From assembly GCA_943349385.1 (NCBI GenBank), contig CALQZM010000013.1:1-15446 (forward strand): a stretch of 15,446 nt of DNA, in the 5' to 3' direction. A program made the translations under genes and the position numbers. Positions 6,213 to 12,728 of this stretch are shown piece after piece (the first letter of the stretch is position 1; each line of letters begins with the position of its first letter). Below the pieces are notes generated by a model. It was not told the DNA's origin, did no database searches, and worked only from the letters and a program-made list of their open reading frames with translations. Source of the stretch: Candidatus Peribacteria bacterium. Lineage in GTDB: Bacteria > Patescibacteriota > Gracilibacteria > UBA1369 > GCA-2718715.

Positions 6213-6368
6213 CTAACTGTTAGAAGCAAAGCCAATACGACTATTGGTAGTAGTGCTAATTCCAGCTAGGGTGGAATCGTTAGTATTATTCAATATAAAC
6301 TTAATGAATTGATCAATATTGATACAATTTTTTGTTGATAGACTTAAGTTTCCTTCTAAAATTTCCAT
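6213..6368 (-). CDS. Possible small protein, 51 residues, unrecognised
   Basis: An open frame from ATG (6368) to TAG (6213) in the otherwise gene-poor stretch after rplT. It begins MEILEGNLSLSTKNCINIDQ and ends TNSRIGFASNS. Composition and codon choice are not unlike the neighbouring genes, and it uses TAG, not TGA. No Shine-Dalgarno sequence is seen before the ATG; an in-frame TAG lies four codons upstream. I recognise no family. It could be a chance frame, a remnant, or a real small gene; the structured-RNA reading of the region is an alternative. Confidence 0.25.
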   Translation of the reverse strand: MEILEGNLSLSTKNCINIDQFIKFILNNTNDSTLAGISTTTNSRIGFASNS

Positions 6369-6540
6369 TTTTTGGTACTACGAAGTCGGATCAGGGATTA
6401 TTGAACACAAAACATAGATTCCTCCGTTGACGGACGGTTTGAAAGAAGGAGGAAAAGCTTTCTAATTACACCGTCAAGAAAGCTGAATTAGATGAACGAA
6501 CTACAGTATTAATTACTGAGTAAGCAAAATTTTATTAAAG

Positions 6541-6576
6541 AAAAAAGCGGAGCGCCATCGGCGCTCCGCTTTTTTA
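6541..6576. terminator. Strong bidirectional terminator
   Basis: A GC-rich stem GCGGAGCGCC/GGCGCTCCGC (6547-6556/6560-6569) with an ATC loop, flanked by A6 on the left and T6 on the right, so it works on both strands. On the minus strand it lies 15 bases after the cyclophilin stop. On the plus strand it closes the structured region starting near 6200. It is much more GC-rich than its surroundings. Confidence 0.92.
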
Positions 6577-6590
6577 AATGTACGGTTTTA

Positions 6591-7178
6591 TTATTCTACT
6601 GTTACTGAAGTCATTAAAATTGGAGTTTTTGGTTTGTCCATAGGGCCAGTTTCGGCTGTGGCGATTGCATCGACGAAGTCTAGACCTTCGATAACTTTTC
6701 CGAAAATGGCGTGTTTTCCGTCTAGCCAATCAGTTGATTCGGCGTGGACTATAAAGAATTGGCTGCCTCCGGTGTTTGGTCCTCGGTTAGCCATTGAAAG
6801 AACTCCTTTAACGTGAGTAAGATCTTGGGTGAATTCATCTTGGATCGTTGTTCCTGGGCCTTTGTAGCTGTATCCGCCCATTCCGTTTTTCATATCGAAA
6901 TCACCAGTTTGAATCATAAATCCGTCGATAATTCGGTGGAAAGGTGTTCCGTCGTATTTTTTTTGATTAGCTAGCTCGATAAAATTTTTTACAGTTTCTG
7001 GGGCTTCGTTACCGTATAATTCAGCTTTGATTGTACCTAAAGTGGTTTCAATTACGGCTATATTTGTAGCTTTGATCATTGGTGTTTGGTTAGAAATCTC
7101 AGTATTTATATTGTCCTTAGCGCATCCTGTCAAGGATAGAAGTGAAATAAGGCTAAGAATTGTTAGAGTTTTTTTCAT
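6591..7178 (-). CDS. Lipoprotein cyclophilin-type peptidyl-prolyl isomerase
   Basis: Catalyses cis-trans isomerisation of peptidyl-proline bonds in proteins folding outside the membrane. Residues 1-19 are a lipoprotein signal with lipobox LTGC (lipidated Cys19); a short linker leads to the cyclophilin domain at about 40-195. Active-site motifs are intact: PFHRIIDGFMIQTGD (catalytic Arg82, Phe87, Gln90), SMANRGPNTGGSQFF (Gln140, Phe141), and WLDGKHAIFGKV (Trp151, His156). The compact 195 residues have no extra domain. A single-gene unit, divergent from the delta' gene, with a GC-rich terminator right after its stop. An export-linked chaperone role for envelope proteins is likely. Confidence 0.95.
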   Translation of the reverse strand: MKKTLTILSLISLLSLTGCAKDNINTEISNQTPMIKATNIAVIETTLGTIKAELYGNEAPETVKNFIELANQKKYDGTPFHRIIDGFMIQTGDFDMKNGMGGYSYKGPGTTIQDEFTQDLTHVKGVLSMANRGPNTGGSQFFIVHAESTDWLDGKHAIFGKVIEGLDFVDAIATAETGPMDKPKTPILMTSVTVE

Positions 7179-7203
7179 TTTTAAATTAAGTTAAAGCTAA
7201 GAC

Positions 7204-7212
7204 AGTATAGCA
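7204..7212 (-). promoter_or_regulatory. Extended -10 promoter of the cyclophilin gene
   Basis: On the minus strand the sequence reads TGCTATACT, an extended -10 (TGn plus TATACT, 5 of 6). The predicted start is near 7197, giving a leader of about 20 bases before the ATG at 7178. There is no good -35 box, as is common for extended -10 promoters. The 53-base gap must also hold the promoter of the rightward delta' gene, which I cannot place. Confidence 0.5.
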
Positions 7213-7231
7213 ATTAATTTCAAAAACGAAA

Positions 7232-8083
7232 ATGCATCTTAACTGGCATATTTACGGCCACTCAAAAGCTCTAGAATCGATCGAAAGAGATTTTTTGAGT
7301 AATTCTATACCTAACACTGTTTTACTTACCGGCCCGGCCCACATTGGCAAATTTTCGCTTTTAAAAAAGTTGGCAGAATTAATGCAAGAAGATGAGCATC
7401 ACATAATTGATACTTTTAGTTTTGAAAGAGAAAATAATGACCTGGGGATTAAAGAGTTTCGTGAACTTAAAGAGACTTTAAGTTTGTATCCGCTACGAAA
7501 ATATAAGATTGTAATCATTCAAGATATCGAAAGACTAAGCATACCACTTCAAAATGCTATGTTAAAAATTTTAGAGGAGCCACCTGAATATGTTTACTTT
7601 TTACTTACTTCTTCGAATCCAGAGGATATTTTAGATACAATCACTTCTCGTTGTCGAATATACAAAACTGGTCCAGCTACTGATTTAGAAGTTACTGAAT
7701 ATTTAGAAAAAAGTTTTAGAGAATTGAATCCTAAATTTAAAGAAGACATTATATTTTTTTCGTCAGGACGAATTGGTATAGCTTCTGAATTAGTAAATAA
7801 TGATGAGAAATACCAAAATATGATTAACTGGTTGGCTGAAATCCGCCATTTATATAATGATGGTAAACCGCATGAATGTTTAAAGTTTGCTGAAAAAATT
7901 GCCGAAATTGAGAGAACTAATATTGAAGAGTTTATTTTTGTGTTGATTCAATTTTTAAGAACCAAAAAAGCTGCTGATTCCTTAATTTTTGTTCAAAATA
8001 CCTACGAGTCCATTTTAAATAATGCCAACATTAAAATAGCCCTCGAAGTTTTGTTCTTGCGGATTTTTAAAGGGGTGGTATAG
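7232..8083 (+). CDS. holB: DNA polymerase III delta'-like clamp-loader subunit
   Basis: A 283-residue AAA+ protein of the HolB/DnaX clamp-loader family, which helps load the sliding clamp onto primed DNA. It begins HIYGHSKALESIERD, then a P-loop-like GPAHIGK (34-40) followed by F-S where an active ATPase has T/S directly. A Walker-B-like KIVIIQDIERL is at 92-102, LQNAMLKILEEPPE at 106-119, and the arginine-finger motif TSRCR at 138-142. The altered P-loop, absence of the zinc cysteines of DnaX, and short length favour delta' (stator) over gamma/tau. The C-terminal ~100 residues are helical, as in clamp-loader collars. A TPR protein gene follows after 26 bases. The subunit assignment is inference from motifs. 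Confidence 0.85.
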   Translation: MHLNWHIYGHSKALESIERDFLSNSIPNTVLLTGPAHIGKFSLLKKLAELMQEDEHHIIDTFSFERENNDLGIKEFRELKETLSLYPLRKYKIVIIQDIERLSIPLQNAMLKILEEPPEYVYFLLTSSNPEDILDTITSRCRIYKTGPATDLEVTEYLEKSFRELNPKFKEDIIFFSSGRIGIASELVNNDEKYQNMINWLAEIRHLYNDGKPHECLKFAEKIAEIERTNIEEFIFVLIQFLRTKKAADSLIFVQNTYESILNNANIKIALEVLFLRIFKGVV

Positions 8084-8109
8084 TAGAAAGCCAATTAATT
8101 TGAAATTTT

Positions 8110-8925
8110 ATGCTAGGATGGATTATAGTAATAGCTGCAATTGTTGGACTAGCCGGAATCTATTTTACAAGGCTTGAAGACACTAAAAAGAAAGACCGTC
8201 TTAAAATAAATCTTGATTCTAGTGATCCAGTTAATAAAGGTAAAAGAATGCCTGATCCGAATTCTTGGAAAAGGAAATCCTTAGATTACAAACTGATTAA
8301 TGAATCCTATAACAAAGCCGATGTTTACTATAGTAAAGGCGATCTTGAAAATGCTCAGAAAAGTTTTATTTTTGTGCTATCGCTGCACCCTGCTCATGTT
8401 GATGCCAATAATAAACTGGGATTAATTTATTTAAAAAATAATATTCCTAATAAGGCAGAGGCAATTTTTAAACATTTAATAGACTTAGAACCGCATAATT
8501 CGCTTTTTTATAGCAACTTAGCTTTGGCTTATTACAATCAAACTATGTTATTTGAAGCCAAACAAGCCTACGAAGCATCGCTTAAATTAGAGCCAAAAAA
8601 AGTGAATCGACTAATCAATCTAGGTCAAGTGTGTGTTGATTTAAAAGACTTCAAAGCGGCAATTAACGCCTACTCAAAAGCTGTAGAGGTACAACCTAAG
8701 GAAATTGAGTTATATTTTGTAGTTGCTGAGCTATTAATAAAAATTAAAGCCTACAATGAAGCAATTGCCTTTATGGAAGCATTACTTGAATTTCAGCCTT
8801 ACAATGCAAAAGCCAAAGAGACTATACGCGAAGTAAAAATGTTAAAAGGATCAAGTCCGCTTACTGGAAAAATAAATTCAGCTACTTCAAAAACTAGTAA
8901 ACCGGCTAAGCAAAGATTGTTTTAA
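8110..8925 (+). CDS. Membrane-anchored TPR protein
   Basis: 271 residues. A single N-terminal helix (about 3-21, LGWIIVIAAIVGLAGIYF) anchors a soluble domain, probably cytoplasmic given the basic stretch just after it. From about 66 to 236 there are four or five tetratricopeptide repeats, each recognisable by patterns such as ADVYYSKGDLENAQKSF, LGLIYLKNNIPNKAEAIF, LALAYYNQTMLFEAKQAY and YSKAVEVQP. The tail (245-271) is Ser/Thr/Lys-rich and likely disordered. TPRs are protein-docking scaffolds; no partner can be named. It follows the delta' gene by 26 bases with no visible terminator between, so it is likely co-transcribed, though a functional link is doubtful. Confidence 0.85.
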   Translation: MLGWIIVIAAIVGLAGIYFTRLEDTKKKDRLKINLDSSDPVNKGKRMPDPNSWKRKSLDYKLINESYNKADVYYSKGDLENAQKSFIFVLSLHPAHVDANNKLGLIYLKNNIPNKAEAIFKHLIDLEPHNSLFYSNLALAYYNQTMLFEAKQAYEASLKLEPKKVNRLINLGQVCVDLKDFKAAINAYSKAVEVQPKEIELYFVVAELLIKIKAYNEAIAFMEALLEFQPYNAKAKETIREVKMLKGSSPLTGKINSATSKTSKPAKQRLF

Positions 8926-8958
8926 GCTGCTGCTACACTTGGAGTGAAACCCAAACAA

Positions 8959-8992
8959 AAGTTAAAGCCTTTAACTTGCAGGTATTGTAACA
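8959..8992 (-). terminator. Possible terminator of the rny-vanW operon
   Basis: The perfect 9-base inverted repeat AAGTTAAAG/CTTTAACTT (8959-8967/8969-8977) sits in the 78-base gap between two convergent genes. Read on the minus strand the stem is followed by TTTGTTTGGGTTT, a modest T-rich tail; on the plus strand there is none. Weak A/T-rich stem, so a tentative call. Confidence 0.4.
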
Positions 8993-9003
8993 ACCTTCTT
9001 GCA

Positions 9004-10776
9004 CTAAAACTGTCCGACAGGCTGAGGCGCCTTTGGATGATCGGCACTAATAATATATTCAGGTGGAACTGCTCGGTATCTAGATGGAATTACTTCTTCA
9101 AGAACTTCTCCGTTTGGATAAGTAATTTTTCGAATCCAATCAGTATGTAATCCGCCGTGGGCGCTTTGAGTTAATTTAGAGGTTCCCGCTGGTAAACTTG
9201 GATCAACTCTATATCTTGGTGATCCTGAGCCTGTTTTTAATAGTATTTTTGGACCATCTAATTCAACTTTTCGCTCGTCTTTAGTTCCTAAAAATCTAAA
9301 GGTTAAAGTTGTACCGTCTACAATTGCTTGCATTAAAATATCTGCCTCAGTATCGTTAGTGAATTTTAAATCCTTAACTCCAGGGTAAATAGTAGCATCT
9401 AATCCGTCTCCTAAAACTTGGGCATAATAACTTACGGCATAAGAATGATTATATCTTACATCGATTTTTAAACCGCCTAATAAAGCGGCTCGATAAACGG
9501 TAGTAGAAACTTGGCAAAGTCCGCCTCCGTATTCTGGTATAGTGCCTTCTGATTTAATTACTAGCTCGGGCAAGTATCCTGCTGCAGCATTGACTGGACC
9601 TAAATTTTCGTTAAAAGAAAAGGTTTCGCCCTTTTTAATAATCATTCCGTTATAGGTTGTAGCACCAACTTTAATATTATGGATTCTGTTAGGAGGGGAG
9701 CCATAATAGGTGGTATAACCGGTTGCTATAATTTCTTTAATCCCTCTGGATTGTAATTCTGGTTCAATTGTTAAGGTGGGCTCAATTATATTTGTTGGAA
9801 TTAAAATTTGAGATTCTTTTTTATTTAAAGCGTTGTTAATTTCTAGTACTAATTTTTCAGTGTCAATTTTAAGTCCGGATTTTCCTGAACCTTCAAATTC
9901 AATTTTTTTATCTGTGCCTGTAGAATATTTAACTTCTAAACTTTCTGGGATTTTTTCAATTTTATCTCTTAAAGTTGACTCAATAAAGTCAAATAGAAAC
10001 AACTGGTCAATTGTTGCTAGTAATTTTTTATCTTCTTTTACATATAGAATTTTTTCTGGAAATTCTGAAATAGGTAAGTCAAAGGTTTGATTTTCAAAAG
10101 TTAATTTGAACTTAGCTTTTAATAATGCTTCGAATTCCGCTTGAATTGATTCTAAATCAGTTGTATTTACCGTTGGCACAACTTTTTTTACTGGGATTTT
10201 TATTTTCGTTTGGTCGTTGATTAAGGCGTTTTGTAAGACAGTGTAATCGGTTTGATTCCCTATTTGTTCGGGATTAATAGCTAGTACGAGGTCGTTCCAC
10301 TCAAAGTTTGCTGGTTTAGGATTTTTTAAAGTTGGAATATTTGCGAGAAGATTTTTTTCTAATTCTAGAAGTTCGATCTCAAATTTCATGGTATTCTTTT
10401 TGGAAGACAAGACATCTTTAAAGAATTGCTTAAAGCTAGGTTTGCCTGAATAAATTTGGAGTTGGGCTAAGTTTTGGTCAAAATTAATTTCGGCACCAAG
10501 TTGTTTTAAAGTAACTGGATACTCTAAATTATCGAATTCAAATATTACCGCAGAATTGTATTCGTTGTCTAAAATAGACTGTAGGTATGCTGCTGCTTCG
10601 ATGCTACTAATTCCCGAAATGTTGTAATCTTCGAAATATTGGCGAGGTGCTGTTCTGTCTGCGTAAAACCCTCTACCTAGCTCTATACTAATTAATCCGA
10701 CAACTAAAAACATCAGTACTAAAGCACTAATTGCAACTGAAACAGACAGCAGATTATTGGTCGTCTTTGGTTCCAT
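9004..10776 (-). CDS. VanW-family envelope protein with G5-like C-terminal domain
   Basis: 590 residues. A membrane anchor at about 12-32 is followed by a long extracellular part. Residues 50-340 resemble the paired alpha/beta domains preceding VanW (YoaR-type, thought to bind peptidoglycan). The VanW domain lies at about 355-490, with TYYGSPPNRIHNIKVGA, KGETFSFNENLGPVNAAAGY, the conserved GGGLCQVSTTVYRAALL (Cys421) and RYNHSYAVSYY. A divergent G5-like domain follows (about 510-578, with PSLPAGTSKLTQ and RKITYPNGEVLEEV). VanW's biochemical activity is not established. The start overlaps the previous gene by 23 bases, marking it as the third gene of the rny operon. A cell-wall role is inferred. 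It ends in TAG. Confidence 0.9.
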   Translation of the reverse strand: MEPKTTNNLLSVSVAISALVLMFLVVGLISIELGRGFYADRTAPRQYFEDYNISGISSIEAAAYLQSILDNEYNSAVIFEFDNLEYPVTLKQLGAEINFDQNLAQLQIYSGKPSFKQFFKDVLSSKKNTMKFEIELLELEKNLLANIPTLKNPKPANFEWNDLVLAINPEQIGNQTDYTVLQNALINDQTKIKIPVKKVVPTVNTTDLESIQAEFEALLKAKFKLTFENQTFDLPISEFPEKILYVKEDKKLLATIDQLFLFDFIESTLRDKIEKIPESLEVKYSTGTDKKIEFEGSGKSGLKIDTEKLVLEINNALNKKESQILIPTNIIEPTLTIEPELQSRGIKEIIATGYTTYYGSPPNRIHNIKVGATTYNGMIIKKGETFSFNENLGPVNAAAGYLPELVIKSEGTIPEYGGGLCQVSTTVYRAALLGGLKIDVRYNHSYAVSYYAQVLGDGLDATIYPGVKDLKFTNDTEADILMQAIVDGTTLTFRFLGTKDERKVELDGPKILLKTGSGSPRYRVDPSLPAGTSKLTQSAHGGLHTDWIRKITYPNGEVLEEVIPSRYRAVPPEYIISADHPKAPQPVGQF

Positions 10777-10978
10777 TATTAGTGTAGTTATTTAAAAATT
10801 TACTAAAAAATGAACTGGATTTTTTCTTTACCTTCTTTGTTAAATCGCTTAAATCTTCTTTTATTTTCTTTTTATCTTTAGGACTAACACTAGCGCCAAT
10901 TACTGATCCGACTGCGGCACCGATTACAGCACCCATTATTAACTTTTCAAATATTGATTTTCTCTTTGGTTCTGACAT
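10754..10978 (-). CDS. YtxH-like small membrane protein
   Basis: 74 residues: a short basic N-terminus, a glycine-zipper transmembrane helix (about 14-32, GAVIGAAVGSVIGASVSP), then a very Lys-rich amphipathic tail. This fits the YtxH/gas-vesicle-like family of small membrane proteins of unknown function. It lies 16 bases downstream of rny and overlaps the VanW gene by 23 bases, so all three are probably one transcript. A role as a membrane partner for its neighbours is possible but unsupported. Confidence 0.8.
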   Translation of the reverse strand: MSEPKRKSIFEKLIMGAVIGAAVGSVIGASVSPKDKKKIKEDLSDLTKKVKKKSSSFFSKFLNNYTNNGTKDDQ

Positions 10979-10994
10979 GATTAATTTTGTTTTT

Positions 10995-12548
10995 TTATGG
11001 GTTTACTTGTGGAATGTTTTTTGAGGTAATCCCTTTGTTAGCATAATCGATTGCTTCGACTGTTCTAATTAAGTTAACTTTAATTTTTCCTGGATAAGCC
11101 AAAGTAGATTCGATTTCTTTGGCCATTTTTTCGGCTACAGCTTGCATGTCTTCGTCTTTGATTTTGGTTTCATCAATTATTGTTCGGAGTTCCCGGCCTG
11201 CAGATAAAGCAAAGGCTTTTCTAACGCCGTCAGTAGATAAGGCAATTTTCTCTAATCCTTGAATTCTTTCTACGTACATTTGAGCGGACTCTGTTCTTGC
11301 TCCGGGTCGTCCTGCTGAAATTGCATCGGCGGCTTTAACAAGTTGTGCTTCGATTGTTTCAATTGGAATCGCGTCGTGATGAGTCCAAGCGGCGTGCACG
11401 ACTTCCCAACTGTATCCAAATTTTTCTAAAATTTCTTTACCTAAATAATCATGACTTCCATTAACTTCTTGATCAATTGCTTTACCAATATCGTGGAAGA
11501 ATCCACCTATTTTAGCAACTTCGACGTCGGCCCCAATTTCGGCTGCCATAAGAGCTGAGAAATAAGCAATCTCAAGTGAGTGAAACAAAATATTTTGACC
11601 GTAGCTTGTTCTATATTTTAATCGTCCTACTAAAGTCATTAATTCTGGATCACGATTTTCGATACCAATAATATCGGCAGCGTTATTACCAATTTTAATT
11701 AACTGGACATTCAGTTCTTCACGAGAATTTTCATAAACCCGATCAATAACTTCTGGATTAATTACCGGTTCTCTCATTAATTTGGCGATAGTCATTTTTA
11801 CAGTTTCTTGAATCACTAAATTAAAACAAGAAACAGTTATGATATCTTTATCGTCTTCAAAAATAATATCGGCTCCAGTTTTTTCTTCAAGATAAACAAG
11901 GTTTTTAGCGCCTCGCCCAATAACCTTACCTATCAAAGCATTTTTAGTAACTTTAAGAGTTTTGTCTAAGTGGTCAACTGAACTTGGCTCAGCGTACTTT
12001 TGCATAATTGCCTTTAGCTGATGAATCGCCTCTTTATTGGCGTTATCTTTGGCGTTTTCGGTGATTTTATTGGCAACTTGCTCTAAGAAAGGACGGTAAC
12101 TATTTTCTAGATTATTTTTTAACTCCTCTTTGGCTTCTCCAATTGTGAAATTGGCTTTTTCAGTTAAACTGTTTTCGAGTTGTTCTCGCTTTTGGGCTTT
12201 TTGAATTTTAAAATTTGAAACTTCATCTTCGACTGCATTTAGCACGCCTTTTCGTTCAGCGTTTTTTTGTTCTCTTTTTGAAAAGGCTAACTCTTTTAGA
12301 TCGAGCCTTTTGGTTACTCCTTCAAGATTTTCATGGTGCGTCAAAGTTAAATTTTGAATTCTTCGTTTAACTTGCAGCTCAAACTCTGTTAGTTCATCTT
12401 CGATTTTTCGAGATTTTTCTTTGGCAGCCTGTAAAATTCTAGAAGATTTGAATTCGATTTCGTGTTTTCGGCTTTTGATCGTTACATTCGAGATAAAGAT
12501 TCCTAAAATTACACCTAGCAATGCCCCGAAAATTACAGATATTGGCAT
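10995..12548 (-). CDS. rny: Ribonuclease Y
   Basis: A membrane-anchored endoribonuclease that starts mRNA decay. The 517-residue architecture is canonical: N-terminal helix (3-21), a long charged coiled coil (about 25-185), a KH domain (about 200-265, GKVIGRGAKN, where the usual sequence is GRIIGREGRN), and an HD domain with metal ligands His323, His352-Asp353 in FFHDIGKA, His366, and His390-His391. The C-terminal YPGKIKVNLIRTVEAIDYAN is typical. The KH loop GRGAKN lacks the usual glutamate of GREGRN, a mild departure. It is the first gene of the rny-ytxH-vanW unit. The start at 12548 gives the expected short hydrophobic N-terminus. Confidence 0.97.
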   Translation of the reverse strand: MPISVIFGALLGVILGIFISNVTIKSRKHEIEFKSSRILQAAKEKSRKIEDELTEFELQVKRRIQNLTLTHHENLEGVTKRLDLKELAFSKREQKNAERKGVLNAVEDEVSNFKIQKAQKREQLENSLTEKANFTIGEAKEELKNNLENSYRPFLEQVANKITENAKDNANKEAIHQLKAIMQKYAEPSSVDHLDKTLKVTKNALIGKVIGRGAKNLVYLEEKTGADIIFEDDKDIITVSCFNLVIQETVKMTIAKLMREPVINPEVIDRVYENSREELNVQLIKIGNNAADIIGIENRDPELMTLVGRLKYRTSYGQNILFHSLEIAYFSALMAAEIGADVEVAKIGGFFHDIGKAIDQEVNGSHDYLGKEILEKFGYSWEVVHAAWTHHDAIPIETIEAQLVKAADAISAGRPGARTESAQMYVERIQGLEKIALSTDGVRKAFALSAGRELRTIIDETKIKDEDMQAVAEKMAKEIESTLAYPGKIKVNLIRTVEAIDYANKGITSKNIPQVNP

Positions 12549-12577
12549 ATTTAATAGTCAATTTAATTTACCCTATT

Positions 12578-12606
12578 AATATAATAAGAATTAAGCTGAT
12601 TTACAA
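12578..12606 (-). promoter_or_regulatory. Promoter of the rny operon
   Basis: On the minus strand: TTGTAA (12606-12601, 4 of 6), a 17-base spacer, and TATATT (12583-12578, 5 of 6). The predicted start is near 12571, leaving a 23-base leader. It lies between rny and the structured element at 12637-12728. Confidence 0.5.
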
Positions 12607-12636
12607 GGAATAAATACTGTAGCCAATATCAAAACG

Positions 12637-12728
12637 ATGTCGTAAAATTACAGGAAACCACAAAAGTGTTTTGCGTCGAAATGAATTCTGGCCTAGGAGT
12701 AGACTTTAGGTTTATGTGGTTACGACAT
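12637..12728 (-). ncRNA. Long inverted-repeat element, structured RNA or terminator after ald
   Basis: The outer arms ATGTCGT (12637-12643) and ACGACAT (12722-12728) and inner arms AACCACA (12656-12662) and TGTGGTT (12715-12721) are perfectly complementary. They give a 14-pair stem with a one-sided internal bulge of about 12 bases. A nested CCTA...TAGG hairpin with AGT/ACT lies near 12692-12710. The element begins directly after the alanine dehydrogenase stop and is followed on the minus strand by CGTTTTGATATT. It could be an elaborate terminator, a processed small RNA, or a 3' structure stabilising the ald message. No known family recognised. Strand is assumed from the ald context. Confidence 0.4.

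Larger units (their letters stand above)
6200..6577 (+). ncRNA. Candidate structured RNA region of unknown family
   Basis: About 370 bases without a convincing protein gene, closed by a strong terminator. Hairpins visible on the plus strand: CCAATA/TATTGG (6232-6237/6242-6247), ATTCCA/TGGAAT (6259-6264/6272-6277), TTCCTCC/GGAGGAA (6419-6425/6448-6454), AGCTTTC/GAAAGCT (6456-6462/6478-6484) and CAGTA/TACTG near 6503-6517. The loop of the third contains TTGACGG (6427-6433), perfectly complementary to CCGTCAA (6471-6477) in the loop of the fourth, so the two adjacent hairpins could kiss. An extended -10-like TGATACAAT lies near 6320-6328. I see no tmRNA, RNase P, SRP or 6S consensus segments on either strand. 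Strand and ends are uncertain. A small opposite-strand reading frame (6213-6368) competes for part of it. Confidence 0.4.

Noticed and set aside
6265..6278. AGGGTGGAATCG resembling the T-box antiterminator consensus
   Set aside because: The match is imperfect (AATCG in place of the A-C-C-G core), no specifier-loop domain precedes it, no tRNA-synthetase or amino-acid gene follows, and the next terminator is over 270 bases away.
6443..6523. Short plus-strand frame reading KKEEKLSNYTVKKAEL and ending in TAA
   Set aside because: It is preceded directly by an in-frame TGA and has no start codon. It would need UGA as a sense codon, for which no conserved gene in the window gives support.
6200..6577. 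tmRNA, RNase P RNA, SRP RNA or 6S RNA
   Set aside because: I looked on both strands for the tRNA-like 3' end, the GAGGAAAGTCC core and the SRP tetraloop region and found none in order.
12637..12728. A transposon-derived mini-element (MITE)
   Set aside because: No flanking target duplication is visible and no second copy is seen in the window; left open only as an alternative.
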